A stretch of DNA of 64,000 nucleotides from Geothrix terrae (lineage in GTDB: Bacteria > Acidobacteriota > Holophagae > Holophagales > Holophagaceae), in contig NZ_JAKZLA010000001.1 in assembly GCF_022808775.1 (NCBI RefSeq), positions 310,001 through 374,000 of the forward strand, written 5' to 3'. Under the pieces are notes generated by a model, which did no database searches, had not been told where the DNA came from, and saw nothing but the letters and a program-made list of their open reading frames with translations. Of this stretch, positions 33,424-42,841 are shown piece after piece; position 1 is the first letter of the stretch, and each line of letters starts with the position of its first letter. Both the position numbers and the translations under genes were made by a program.

Positions 33424-35736
33424 ATGGCCATCCCCGGGAGGACCCGAGGCCTGATGCTGGGTGCCGTGCCGGCCCTGCTGGCGGCCCAGGGCCTGCCCGA
33501 CCTTCCGCGGCCCCTTCCGCTGGATGCGCCCACACCCGCGGAGCTGCTGCCCCTCCGCCCCTTCCGCGTGGATCGGGGGCCAGGCCTGGCCAGGGTGCCC
33601 TTCGATTACCGCGGTGAAGGGGTCTTCGAGGAGGGCGAGGTCTGGACGCTGGAGCAGGGCGCCATCCAGTCCGAGGGACTGCTGCTGCTGGCGGACCGCA
33701 TCCGGTACCACATCCCGGACGGCCGCCTGGTGGCGGAGGGGCACATCCGCCTGGAGGGCCCGGGCCTGCGGCTTCGGGGCGAGCGGCTGGAGATGGACTG
33801 GGAGCGGCGATCAGGCCAGGCCTGGGCACTGCAGATGGACCTGCCTCCCAGCTGGACCCTGCGCTCCAGCCACGTGGCCTTCACGACCTTGCGCACCTGG
33901 GTCTTCGATGCCGTGGAATTGAGTCCCTGCCCGGAGGAGAAGCCCGGCTGGAAGGCCCGTCTCTCCTCCCTGAAGGTCGACCTGGATGGCTTCGCCAGCA
34001 TGTGGAACGCCCGGGTGCTCCTGGGGGCCGTCCCGATCTACTACGTGCCCTACGCCCTGTATCCGGCGCAGGCGGAGCGGACCTCGGGCCTGCTCCCCCC
34101 GAAGATCGGGATGTCCAGCGCCTTCGGCACCACCCTGGGACTTTCCTACTACCAGGTCATGGGCGACTCGGTGGACGCCACCCTGTCACCGGAGTACTTC
34201 ACCAAGGAGGGCGTCCTCTGGGGCGGAGAAGCCCGCTGGCGGCCGGACCTGACCCACCAGGGCAGCTTCTCCGGCCAGACCATCCACCAGAAGAGCCTCG
34301 ACGAGCGGCGCTACCGCTACTCGCTGAAGGAGGTGTGGCAGCGTGAGGACGGCTGGCAGCTCACGGCGGACGTGAACCAGGCCTCGGACAACCTCGTCGA
34401 TGCGGATTTCGGGAAGGGTCTCGGCTATCTGGGCGCCACCAGCTTCGACTCGGCGATCTATCTGGGGCGCACCTACACCTTCGGGAACCTCAACCTCTCG
34501 GCCGCCGAACAGCGCAGCTTCTTCTACACCAAGGACCAGGGGGATCCCTTCTACAGCCCGGATTTTCCGGCTTCCCTCCGGCGGCAGACGCTGCCCCAGG
34601 CGGAATTCCGCTTCTTCCCCGTCTCCCTGGTCGGCCCCCTGTACCTCGATGGCGGCGTGCGGGTGGGCCGTTTCGCCTATCGCATCGAAGGCAGCACCAC
34701 GGCCTCCGCGGATACCTATGCCTGGGACCGCCAGGACGCGAACGCCCGCATCCACGGCCGCCTGGGGCAGTGGGGACCCTTCCGCGCGGACTTCGAAGCC
34801 ATGGGGCGCGCGACCCACTACAGCGCGAGCCTGGGCTCTTCCGTGTTTGATCCGGAGGGTGGGGCCACCGACACGGTGGTGAATCCCGCCACCAGCCCCT
34901 TCCAGGTGGATGGGGCGGCGGCGACGCGGTTCCTGGGCTCGGGACATCTGCGGCTGTCGGGTCCCCAAGTGGGGCGGACCTTCAAGGATGTCTCCTTCCT
35001 CGGCTACAAGGGCGAGCTCAAGCATGTCGCCGAGCCCTACTTCGGCTGGACGCAGACGAGCCTGTACGGCGAGGCGGGCAGGCTGCCGCGGTTCGATTCG
35101 GTGGACGCCTTCCCGGGGGTCAACGAAAGCGCCTCGGGCGAGCGGAGCTTCGAAGTGGGGCTCAAGCAGCACATCTTCGGCCGCTCCGGGCCTGGCACCG
35201 GGTTCGCGGATCTGGCGCGCCTCCGCATCGCCACCCGCTACCATGCGTCCCCCATCATCCTCAGCGACGGCCGCTACAAGAAGGGCTGGTCCAGCGTGGA
35301 CACGGACCTGGACGTGGAACCCGACGAGCGGTTGCGGATCAGCCTCCGCCGTTCCTCGGACCTGGGCGCCGGCGGCTCGGATAATGCCCTGAGCATGGAC
35401 TTCAAGGTCAAGGACGGCAGCCGGTTCAACCTGGCCTACTTCTCCACGGGCATCAACCGCTTCCTGGTGCGCCAGAAGGGTCTGCAGGCGGGAGGCGTCC
35501 AGCGCTTCTGGGACGACCGCCTCCGCCTGGAATTCAGCGCCAACTACGACTTCCACATGAGCGCCTTCGCCTCCAGCCAGGTGGCCCTGGCCTACGTGGA
35601 GCCCTGCGTGGCCTACGTGCTGAAGTACACCCACGTGGCCCTGAACACCAACCTCGTGTCCGGTGGACGGGAGGATCGCATCGACCTGACGCTCACCCTC
35701 CGCGGGCTGGGGGACCTCTTCAGCTTCCGGCGTTGA
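33424..35736 (+). CDS. lptD: LPS-assembly outer membrane protein LptD
   Basis: The 770-residue protein has a short signal peptide. An OstA/LptA-like N-terminal beta-jellyroll follows (LLLADRIRYHIPDGRLVAEGHIRLEGPGLRLRGERLEMD region, about 100-140). A large C-terminal barrel starts near 200 (ARVLLGAVPIYYVPYALYP, SGLLPPKIGMSSAFGTTLGLSYY). It inserts LPS into the outer leaflet with LptE. Alternating hydrophobic strands continue to the end. The last residue is Arg (FSFRR) where outer membrane proteins usually end in Phe. Only one Cys is visible in the N-terminal half, so the E. coli inter-domain disulfide pattern is not conserved. Confidence 0.92.
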   Translation: MAIPGRTRGLMLGAVPALLAAQGLPDLPRPLPLDAPTPAELLPLRPFRVDRGPGLARVPFDYRGEGVFEEGEVWTLEQGAIQSEGLLLLADRIRYHIPDGRLVAEGHIRLEGPGLRLRGERLEMDWERRSGQAWALQMDLPPSWTLRSSHVAFTTLRTWVFDAVELSPCPEEKPGWKARLSSLKVDLDGFASMWNARVLLGAVPIYYVPYALYPAQAERTSGLLPPKIGMSSAFGTTLGLSYYQVMGDSVDATLSPEYFTKEGVLWGGEARWRPDLTHQGSFSGQTIHQKSLDERRYRYSLKEVWQREDGWQLTADVNQASDNLVDADFGKGLGYLGATSFDSAIYLGRTYTFGNLNLSAAEQRSFFYTKDQGDPFYSPDFPASLRRQTLPQAEFRFFPVSLVGPLYLDGGVRVGRFAYRIEGSTTASADTYAWDRQDANARIHGRLGQWGPFRADFEAMGRATHYSASLGSSVFDPEGGATDTVVNPATSPFQVDGAAATRFLGSGHLRLSGPQVGRTFKDVSFLGYKGELKHVAEPYFGWTQTSLYGEAGRLPRFDSVDAFPGVNESASGERSFEVGLKQHIFGRSGPGTGFADLARLRIATRYHASPIILSDGRYKKGWSSVDTDLDVEPDERLRISLRRSSDLGAGGSDNALSMDFKVKDGSRFNLAYFSTGINRFLVRQKGLQAGGVQRFWDDRLRLEFSANYDFHMSAFASSQVALAYVEPCVAYVLKYTHVALNTNLVSGGREDRIDLTLTLRGLGDLFSFRR

Positions 35737-35746
35737 GCGACGTCTT

Positions 35747-36886
35747 CTACGGCAGGAAACGGCGGGTGATCCTGCGGTGGAGCGCGCAGCTCAGTTCGTA
35801 GGGGATGGTGCCGAGGAGCTGGGCCAGGCGTTCGAGGCTGTGCGCCGCCGCGGGGTCCCCGCTGTACAGGGTCATGGGCTCCCCTGGCGCCACGGGCACG
35901 TCCAAGGGCAGGGCCACCGTGAGGTAGTCCATGGAGATCCGGCCCACCACGGGGAAGGTCCGGCCGCGGAAGCCCACGACGGCCCGGTTCCCCAGGTCGC
36001 GGCGGTAGCCGTCCGCATAGCCGCAGGCCAGGGTGGCGATCTGGAGGGGATGGGGCGCGACGAAGGTGCGGCCATAGCCCACCGTCGTGCCCGCGGGCAT
36101 GGCCTTCACCCGGGCCACTTCGGCCACCAGCTCCAGGGCTGGCTCGAGACCGAGCGCGCGGCCCTCGGCGACCATGGCCAGGCCGTACAAGGCCAGACCA
36201 GGGCGCACATGGGTGTCCTGGTCCAGCAGGCCCCGGAGGCAGGCGTCGCTGTTCCCGTGGTGGCGCTGGACCGGATGGACGCCTCCGTCCGCCAGTTGCG
36301 ACAGGCAGGCGTCGAAGACCCGCCGCTGGCGCTGGGCGAAACCAGGATCCGGATCGTCCGCCGTGGCGAAGTGGCCCATGGCGCCCTCGATCCACGGAGA
36401 GAGGCGGCGCAGGGCCGGGAGGCAGTCCCCCAGCTCCGAGGGCAGGAGGCCGAAGCGCCCCATGCCTGTGTCCAGCTTCAGGTGGAGCCGCACGGGGTGC
36501 TGGGGCAGCAGGCGGGCGTAGTCCTCCAGATGCTCCGGCCCCACCACCGCGATGGTCAGGTTCTCCGCGCTGGCGGCCGGCAGGGCCTCGGGGCGGAGGC
36601 CTCCCAGGACGAGGATCGGGCACCTGATGCTTCCCCGGCGCAGTTCGAGGCCTTCCTCGAGGCTGGAGACGGCAAGTCCGTAGGCCCCGGCGGACTCCAG
36701 GGCCCGGCCCACGGGCACGGCCCCATGCCCGTAGGCGTTGGCCTTTACCACACCCCAGATCTGCCGCCCGCCCACGAGGGTGCGGACGCGGTCGAGGTTG
36801 CGCGCGATGCGGCCCAAGTCCACTTCCGCCCGGAGGGCCCGGCCCTCAGGATGCGGCTTCAGGGGTTCGAGATGCTGCTCATTCAC
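35747..36886 (-). CDS. alr: Alanine racemase
   Basis: The 379-residue PLP enzyme has the lysine motif VVKANAYGHGA (Lys at about 48), HLKLDTGMGRFG, RPGLALYG and the second catalytic Tyr in ACGYADGYRR. The closing GRISMDYLTV is also in place. It makes D-alanine for peptidoglycan. The ATG at 36886 starts 12 bases after the trxB stop on the same strand. The stop converges on lptD with 10 bases between. Confidence 0.95.
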   Translation of the reverse strand: MNEQHLEPLKPHPEGRALRAEVDLGRIARNLDRVRTLVGGRQIWGVVKANAYGHGAVPVGRALESAGAYGLAVSSLEEGLELRRGSIRCPILVLGGLRPEALPAASAENLTIAVVGPEHLEDYARLLPQHPVRLHLKLDTGMGRFGLLPSELGDCLPALRRLSPWIEGAMGHFATADDPDPGFAQRQRRVFDACLSQLADGGVHPVQRHHGNSDACLRGLLDQDTHVRPGLALYGLAMVAEGRALGLEPALELVAEVARVKAMPAGTTVGYGRTFVAPHPLQIATLACGYADGYRRDLGNRAVVGFRGRTFPVVGRISMDYLTVALPLDVPVAPGEPMTLYSGDPAAAHSLERLAQLLGTIPYELSCALHRRITRRFLP

Positions 36887-36898
36887 GCCCGGGGGCCC

Positions 36899-37867
36899 TC
36901 ATTCCGCCAGGCCCTGGTCCACCAGCCAGCGTTCGGCATCGATGGCGGCCATGCAGCCGCTGCCAGCGGCGGTGATGGCCTGCCGGTACACGTGGTCCTG
37001 CACGTCGCCGCAGGCGAAGACGCCGGGAATGGCCGTGCGCGTGGAGCCCTTCTCCACCTGGAGGTAGCCGGTCTCGTCCATGGGCAGCTGGCCCTTGAAC
37101 AGGCCCGTATTGGGCTGGTGGCCGATGGCCACGAAGAGGCCCTCGACAGGCAGCTCGGACTCGGAACCGTCCACGGTGTCCTTGAGCTTGAGGGCGCGGA
37201 TCTTCTCCACCTTCTCGCCCATGGGCGTCTCGTGGGTGGCGGTCAGCACGTCGAGCACGACCTTGTTCCACACGGGCTGGATCTTCTCGTTCTTGAGGGC
37301 CCGATCCTGCATGGCCTTGGAGGCGCGGAGCTTGTCCCGGCGGTGGATGAGGTGGACCTTGGTGGCGAACTTCGTGAGGAAGGTGGCCTCCTCGATGGCG
37401 GTGTCGCCCCCGCCGACCACGGCGATCTCCTTGCCGCGGAAGAAGAAGCCGTCGCAGGTGGCGCAGGCGCTCACGCCGCCACCCGTGCGGGAGAGCTGCT
37501 CATCCTTGCTGATGCCCAGCCACTTGGCCGAGGCGCCCGTGGCGATGATCACCGCGTCCGTGGTGTACTCGCCCTTGTCGGTGCTGAGCTTGAAGGGCCG
37601 GGACTGGAAGTCGGCCTTGAGGACGGTCTCGGACTTGATGGTGGTGCCGAAGCGGAGCACCTGCTCGCGCATCTCGTCCATGAGAGCGGGACCGGCGATG
37701 CCCTGGCGGAAGCCAGGGAAGTTCTCCACTTCCGTGGTGATGGTGAGCTGGCCGCCGGGCTGGGCGCCTTCGAACACGAGGGGCGCCAGGTTGGCCCGGG
37801 AGGCGTACAGGGCCGCGGTGTAGCCCGCGGGGCCGGTGCCAATGACGACGACTTTGTGGTGGCTCAC
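36899..37867 (-). CDS. trxB: Thioredoxin reductase
   Basis: The 322-residue flavoprotein has the FAD motif VIGTGPAGYTAALYASRA at the N-terminus, the redox pair in ACATCDGFFFRG (about 142-153), the NADPH motif VVGGGDTAIEEATFL and the C-terminal FACGDVQDHVYRQAITAAGSG. It reduces thioredoxin with NADPH. It is between kdsB (68-base gap) and alr (12-base gap) on the same strand; thioredoxin itself is not here. Confidence 0.96.
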   Translation of the reverse strand: MSHHKVVVIGTGPAGYTAALYASRANLAPLVFEGAQPGGQLTITTEVENFPGFRQGIAGPALMDEMREQVLRFGTTIKSETVLKADFQSRPFKLSTDKGEYTTDAVIIATGASAKWLGISKDEQLSRTGGGVSACATCDGFFFRGKEIAVVGGGDTAIEEATFLTKFATKVHLIHRRDKLRASKAMQDRALKNEKIQPVWNKVVLDVLTATHETPMGEKVEKIRALKLKDTVDGSESELPVEGLFVAIGHQPNTGLFKGQLPMDETGYLQVEKGSTRTAIPGVFACGDVQDHVYRQAITAAGSGCMAAIDAERWLVDQGLAE

Positions 37868-37935
37868 AAGATTCTCCTGGCAAGGAACAGGCCTCGGCCG
37901 TCCTTCGAGTCTAGCGCGCCTGGACCGGCTGGCGC

Positions 37936-38721
37936 CTACTGCGCCAGGCCCCGCTCCCGCAGCAGGGCCTCCGCGGCGGGCACGTCCGCGGGGACGTCCA
38001 CACCCAGGCTCAGGAAGGGCGTGTCCGCCACGCCGATGGGGATGCCCGCCGCCAGGGCCCGGAGCTGCTCCAGCATCTCCAGCAGCTCCAGCGGGTGGGG
38101 CGCCAGCCGGGTGAAGGCTTTGAGTGTGTCCGGCCGGTAGGCGTAGAGCCCCAGGTGGCGCTTGAAGTGGGCCAGCTGCTCCGGCTTCATCCAGGGCCGG
38201 AAGTCCGGCTCGAAGATGGCGCTGTTGCGCAGGTAGGGGATGGGGCTGCGGCTGAAGTAGAGGGCCCGCCGGTGGTCGTCCACCACCACCTTCACGGCGT
38301 TGGGGTTGAACAGCTCGTCGGCGTGCGCGAAGGGGCAGGCGGCCGTGCCCATGGGCAGGTCCGGCTGGTCGCGCATGAGGGCCACCACGGCGGCCACGGT
38401 GTCGGGGTGCATGGCGGGCTCATCCCCCTGGATGTTGAGCACGCAGTCGAAGGATTCGCCCAGGGCCTCCAGGGCGGCCGCCGTGCGGTCGGTGCCGGAG
38501 GGCAGGGCGGGGTCCGTCATCACGGCTTCGCCGCCGAAGCCCTTCACGGTATCGGCGATGCGGCCATCGTCCGTGGCCACCACCACCCGGTCCACGCCCT
38601 GGGCCCGCCGGGCCGCCTCGAAGACCCACTGGATCATGGGCTTCCCGGCGATGAGGGCCAGGGGCTTGCCCGGGAAGCGGGAGGCCTGGAAGCGGGAAGG
38701 GAGGACGGCGAGGGTGCGCAT
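37936..38721 (-). CDS. kdsB: 3-deoxy-manno-octulosonate cytidylyltransferase
   Basis: The 261-residue nucleotidyltransferase opens with AVLPSRFQASRFPGKPLALIAGKPMI, landmarks RFPGKPL and GKPMIQWV. It has VVVATDD, LPSGTDR, LNIQGDEP (about 92-99) and YFSRSPIPY, all characteristic of KdsB. It activates Kdo as CMP-Kdo for lipid A core synthesis. The start is ATG 38721; the reading frame is open upstream, but that part is not family-like. It is divergent from cheA with 73 bases between starts. Confidence 0.95.
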   Translation of the reverse strand: MRTLAVLPSRFQASRFPGKPLALIAGKPMIQWVFEAARRAQGVDRVVVATDDGRIADTVKGFGGEAVMTDPALPSGTDRTAAALEALGESFDCVLNIQGDEPAMHPDTVAAVVALMRDQPDLPMGTAACPFAHADELFNPNAVKVVVDDHRRALYFSRSPIPYLRNSAIFEPDFRPWMKPEQLAHFKRHLGLYAYRPDTLKAFTRLAPHPLELLEMLEQLRALAAGIPIGVADTPFLSLGVDVPADVPAAEALLRERGLAQ

Positions 38722-38794
38722 GGGAGCAGTGTAAGACAGCCCCCGGATTCCAGTCTCCGGAGGCTCCTGCCGATGCCACCTCATCGGGAGTTCC

Positions 38795-40822
38795 ATGGAT
38801 CCCTCCTTTGACGATGTCTGGGCTGAATGCGAGGACCTGTTCGTGCAGGCCCGGCAGAGGCTGGCGACGCTGAAATCGCCCCAGCCGCCGCACGTGGTGC
38901 AAGCCTCCGTGAACGCCCTGTTCCGCACGACCCATACGCTGAAGGGCATGGCGGGGATGCTCGGCTTCCCACGGTTCAGCCAGGCCGCCCACCGCATGGA
39001 GGACATCTTCGACCTGATGCGCCAGGGGCGGCTCAGGTCCACGGATTCGCTGATCGAAACGCTCGAAGCCGGCATCCAGGCCCTGGAGTCCGGATTGACC
39101 GAACTTCGGCGGGGGCGCCCGGAGCCGGAGGACTACCTGCACGCCATCCGGCGCCAGCTCGGTGAGCTGGAGGCGCTGGCCAGGCCATCCGAAGGCGCGG
39201 TCCTGGACCTCACCGGGCTCCTGGACCTCCCGCCGGACCTCCTGAAGGCGCTGTCGGAGTACGAGCGGACGCGGGTGACCGCGGTGCTCCTGGCGGGCAT
39301 CCCCATCCAAGGTGTCAGCGTGCGGCTGGATCTGGCGACCTTCGATGACCGCCTCAGGAGCATCAGCGAGGCGGCGGGCGCCCAGGGCGAGCTGATCTCC
39401 ACGCTGCCGCTCGAGATGCACGACGATCGCGACGGCCTGTTTTTCCTCCTGCTGGTGGCCACGCCGGCTCTGGAGACCGAGGGCCTGGGTGTCCTTCCGG
39501 AGGAGAATCTGGAAGTCATGGCACTGGCCGACCCGGACCGGGTACCGGCCAGCTTGAAGGCGGATCCCGGCCCACTGGTCGCGCCGCCGCCGGGACCGGC
39601 GCAGGCGGCTTCCGATTCCCCGGCGGCATTGCCCCAGGATGTCGAGGTTCTGAGGTTGCCGGCCCAGCGGGTGGATGCCCTGGAGGCCAGGCTCATGACC
39701 GTCGCGCAGGTGCGGGACTCTGCGAGCCTGGCCCTCCGGGGGATCCACGATCCCAGCCTCGCCAGGCCCATGGCCATGATGGGGGAGATCGAGGCCGGGC
39801 TGCTGGAGGTCCAGAAGGCCCTCCTGCAGATGCGCATGGTGAAGGTCGAGAGCCTGTTCCAGAGGATCGAGCCCATGGTGAGGGCCCTCAGCCGGGACAT
39901 GGGAAAGCCGGTCCGGCTCTCCTTCCAGGGCGGGGACCTGGAGCTCGAACGCAGCCTGCTCGGGCGGCTCACGGAGCCGTTCCTCCACCTTGTGAGGAAC
40001 GCCCTCGACCACGGGCTCGAAAGCCCCGAGGAGCGCGCGGCCCAGGGCAAAGCGGAAACCGGGTCCCTGAAGATCTCGGCCTCCCAGCGGGGCCGGAACC
40101 TCCGCTTCGACCTCCGGGACGACGGGCGCGGCTTCGACCTGGCCCGCATCGAGGCGCGCGGCATCGCCATGGGGCTGCTCAAGGAGGGTCAGGTCCACTC
40201 CGCTGAAGACCTCCATCGGCTGGCCCTGGAACCAGGCTTCTCCACCAAGGAGCGGGCCTCGCAGATTTCCGGCCGGGGCGTGGGCATGGACGTGGTGCGG
40301 GCCGAGGTGGAGGGGATGGGCGGCGACATCCAGATCTCCAGCGAACCCCGCCGGGGCAGCCTGGTCCGGCTGAGCCTGCCCCTCTCCAGGGCCGTGATCG
40401 CCTGTCTGAAGGTCCGCTGCGGCCAGCAGACCTTCGGGGTGCCGCTGAACCATGTGCTCCGGGTCCAGTCGAGCCTCGCTCCCCTTCACGGGGGCGGGCG
40501 CATCGAGGTCCTGGGCCGGGACCTCCCCATGGAATCGCTCCAGGCCTGCCTGGGATTGCCCGAGCCGGCCGGGGGCCAGCAGTTCTTCGTGGTGCTCCGC
40601 CAGCAGGGCGCTGCCGCCGAGGCGGGGCTGGACCTCGCCTTGGGGGTGGACGAGGTCGCGGGCCGTGTCGAGCTGCTGCTCCGGAGCTTGCCCGAGCTGG
40701 CCCACGCCCCGGGCATCATGGGTGGCAGCCTCCAGGAGGACGGTGTCCTCTGGGTGCTGGATCCGGAGGCGGTCATGGGCCTGGCCATGGATTCCCTCAT
40801 GAAGCGGGTCGCCGATGTCTGA
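38795..40822 (+). CDS. cheA: Chemotaxis-type histidine kinase CheA
   Basis: The 675-residue protein has P1 with phospho-His in FRTTHTLKGMAGMLG (His about 47). A dimerisation segment is near 300-350. The P4 kinase has the N-box HLVRNALDHGLESPEERAAQ, DDGRGFD and GRGVGMDVVRAEVEGMGG. A P5 CheW-like end follows from about 525. A divergent segment occupies the P2 position. There is no receiver domain. It overlaps the cheW-like gene by 8 bases. CheR, CheB and CheY genes are absent from the window, so the output may be non-classical. Confidence 0.93.
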   Translation: MDPSFDDVWAECEDLFVQARQRLATLKSPQPPHVVQASVNALFRTTHTLKGMAGMLGFPRFSQAAHRMEDIFDLMRQGRLRSTDSLIETLEAGIQALESGLTELRRGRPEPEDYLHAIRRQLGELEALARPSEGAVLDLTGLLDLPPDLLKALSEYERTRVTAVLLAGIPIQGVSVRLDLATFDDRLRSISEAAGAQGELISTLPLEMHDDRDGLFFLLLVATPALETEGLGVLPEENLEVMALADPDRVPASLKADPGPLVAPPPGPAQAASDSPAALPQDVEVLRLPAQRVDALEARLMTVAQVRDSASLALRGIHDPSLARPMAMMGEIEAGLLEVQKALLQMRMVKVESLFQRIEPMVRALSRDMGKPVRLSFQGGDLELERSLLGRLTEPFLHLVRNALDHGLESPEERAAQGKAETGSLKISASQRGRNLRFDLRDDGRGFDLARIEARGIAMGLLKEGQVHSAEDLHRLALEPGFSTKERASQISGRGVGMDVVRAEVEGMGGDIQISSEPRRGSLVRLSLPLSRAVIACLKVRCGQQTFGVPLNHVLRVQSSLAPLHGGGRIEVLGRDLPMESLQACLGLPEPAGGQQFFVVLRQQGAAAEAGLDLALGVDEVAGRVELLLRSLPELAHAPGIMGGSLQEDGVLWVLDPEAVMGLAMDSLMKRVADV

Positions 40823-41246
40823 GTCACGCATCCTCCTCCACGCCAAAGCCGCTGGACGGGCGTTCCTGTTGCCCGTGTCAGAACTCCGGGAGGTGGTTCC
40901 GGGCGTCCCGGTGACGCCCATTCCCAGCGGTCCGCCAGGCATCCAGGGCGTGGTGCTTCATCACGGGGAATTCCTTCCAGTGTTGGATTGGGGCGTGGTC
41001 GGGGGAGATTCGGGCCACGCGGCACCCCCCGCGGTGCTGGCGGTCCTCCGGCCCCGGCTGGGCCTGCCCCTGGAAGGGCTGGCCGGAACGGTGGAGACCC
41101 CGGAGGGAGGCTTGAACGATCCCCCGGCCGAGGATGCCTGGAGGCCCATCCTGGCGGGGCTGTGCCGGCTGGAGAATCAGGACCTGCCGGTGCTGGATCC
41201 CGATCGGCTTCTGGCGCTCCTGCACCGCCTCCGCAAGGTCCGCTGA
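40815..41246 (+). CDS. CheW-like coupling protein
   Basis: The 143-residue protein matches the CheW fold: FLLPVSELREVVPGVPVTPIPSGPPGIQGVVLHHGEFLPVLDW at the N-terminus, with landmarks SELREVV, PPGIQGVV and LPVLDW. The C-terminal half is poorer and shorter than in CheW of enteric bacteria. It probably couples CheA 8 bases upstream (overlapping genes) to the MCP at 42804. No signal or membrane segment is present. Confidence 0.85.
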   Translation: MSESRILLHAKAAGRAFLLPVSELREVVPGVPVTPIPSGPPGIQGVVLHHGEFLPVLDWGVVGGDSGHAAPPAVLAVLRPRLGLPLEGLAGTVETPEGGLNDPPAEDAWRPILAGLCRLENQDLPVLDPDRLLALLHRLRKVR

Positions 41247-41296
41247 CTGCCCGGACCGTCCATGCGATGATGGGGGTTTCGTGCCCGGAGGCCCCC

Positions 41297-42298
41297 TTGA
41301 ACCGTCGACTTGTCGCCCCCGTCGGAATCACCGCAACTGGGCAATGTTTTCCCCCCAACGTGGTCACCAATGACGATCTCTCCAAGATCATGGAGACCAA
41401 CGACGAGTGGATCCGCACCCGCACCGGCATCCGCGAGCGCCGCTGGGTCGAGCCCGGCACCGGCGCCTCCCAGCTGGGCGCCCCGGCCCTCCAGATGGCC
41501 CTGGACAACCGTGGCATCAAGGCTTCGGAACTGGACCTGATCCTGGTCACCACCGTGACCCCCGACACCCTGTTCCCGGCCACGGCCTGCCGCATCCAGG
41601 ACATGGTGGGCGCCACCAACGCCTTCGGATTCGACTTGAATGCCGCCTGCTCGGGCTTCCTCTATGCCCTGACCACGGCTTCCAGCCTGGTGGCCGCCGG
41701 CGGCGTGCGCCGGGTCGCCGTGGTGGGCGTGGACATCATGTCCACTATCATCAACAAGGAGGACCGCGCCACCGCCGTGCTGTTCGGGGATGGTGCCGGC
41801 GCCGTGATCGTGGAACGGGTGGAGGATGGCCTCGGCATCCTCGACTTCGAGCACAAGGTCGACGGTTCCGGCGGTTGCTTCCTGTTCATGCCCGCGGGCG
41901 GTTCGTTGAAGCCCGCCACCGCCGAGACCGTGGCGGCCAAGGAGCACTACATCCACCAGGCCGGCAGCGAGGTGTTCAAGAACGCCGTGCGCGAGATGGC
42001 CGACAACAGCAAGCTGCTCCTGGATCGCAACGGCTTCCGCGGCAGCGACTTGAAGCTGTTCGTGCCCCACCAGGCCAACATCCGCATCATGGATGCCGCC
42101 GCCAAGCGGCTGGAGCTCGATCCTTCCCGCATGATGGTGAACATCGACCGCTACGCCAACACCACCACGGCAACCATCCCCACCGCCCTCCACCAGGCCG
42201 TGGAGGCGAAGCGCATGGCCAAGGGCGATCTGGTGGTGCTGTCCGCCTTCGGCGCGGGCTTCACGTGGGGCTCCACGCTCCTGCGCTGGGCCTACTGA
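41297..42298 (+). CDS. fabH: Beta-ketoacyl-ACP synthase III
   Basis: The 333-residue thiolase-fold enzyme has the triad: Cys in NAACSGFLYALTTA (about 117), His in FVPHQANIRIMD and Asn in YANTTTATIPTAL. The opening GITATGQCFPPNVVTNDDL and TNDEWIRTRTGIRERR are FabH-typical. It starts fatty acid synthesis by condensing acetyl-CoA with malonyl-ACP. TTG 41297 is chosen because GGAGG ends 5 bases before it; ATG 41267 has no such site. It lies between cheW-like and rsmD, in the middle of a signalling block. A second FabH elsewhere is possible. Confidence 0.95.
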   Translation: MNRRLVAPVGITATGQCFPPNVVTNDDLSKIMETNDEWIRTRTGIRERRWVEPGTGASQLGAPALQMALDNRGIKASELDLILVTTVTPDTLFPATACRIQDMVGATNAFGFDLNAACSGFLYALTTASSLVAAGGVRRVAVVGVDIMSTIINKEDRATAVLFGDGAGAVIVERVEDGLGILDFEHKVDGSGGCFLFMPAGGSLKPATAETVAAKEHYIHQAGSEVFKNAVREMADNSKLLLDRNGFRGSDLKLFVPHQANIRIMDAAAKRLELDPSRMMVNIDRYANTTTATIPTALHQAVEAKRMAKGDLVVLSAFGAGFTWGSTLLRWAY

Positions 42299-42310
42299 GA
42301 TTCCGGCGCC

Positions 42311-42841
42311 ATGCGGATCATCGCCGGGAGCCTGAAGGGGCGCCGCCTGATGGCCCCCCCGGCCGGCGATCTCCGGGTCAGGCCGACCTCCGACCGGGCC
42401 CGCGAGGCGCTTTTCTCCATCCTCCAGCGATGGCCTTCGGGCCCTTTCCTCGACCTGTGCGCCGGAACGGGCGCGGTGGGGCTCGAGGCGCATTCCCGGG
42501 GGTACGGGCCGGTTACCTGCGTGGAGGCTGCCGAGCCCGGGTGGTCCTGCCTGCTCAGGAACGCCAACGCGACGGGGATCAGGACGATGCGTGCGGATTT
42601 CCGTCGACTGCCCGGGGATGCCTTCCGCGACCAGGCGGTGGTGTTCCTGGACCCTCCCTACGACCAGGCTGAGGCCCTCTGGGGGCGGATGGCCGCCCGG
42701 TTGAGGCCGTGGATGGCGGAGGGGGGGGTCCTCGTGTTCGAGACGGACCGGGGCATCCGGCTGGAATTACAGGACGGCTGGGCTCTGGCCGAAACGCGCG
42801 AGTATGGTGCAGCCCGATTCCATTTCTGGACCCCAGCTTGA
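42311..42841 (+). CDS. rsmD: 16S rRNA guanine-966 N2-methyltransferase
   Basis: The 176-residue protein starts MRIIAGSLKGRRL, has RPTSDRAREALFSIL (about 25-39), FLDLCAGTGAVGLEAHSRG (SAM motif, about 45-63) and the catalytic VVFLDPPYD (about 112-120). It methylates G966 in the 30S head. Length and motifs are normal. Its last 38 bases overlap the start of the MCP gene in another frame. Confidence 0.94.
   Translation: MRIIAGSLKGRRLMAPPAGDLRVRPTSDRAREALFSILQRWPSGPFLDLCAGTGAVGLEAHSRGYGPVTCVEAAEPGWSCLLRNANATGIRTMRADFRRLPGDAFRDQAVVFLDPPYDQAEALWGRMAARLRPWMAEGGVLVFETDRGIRLELQDGWALAETREYGAARFHFWTPA

Noticed and set aside
30241..33744. 1167-codon minus-strand frame over the RNase and ZIP genes
   Set aside because: It covers two conserved plus-strand genes and the translated product has no recognisable motifs, so it is a shadow.
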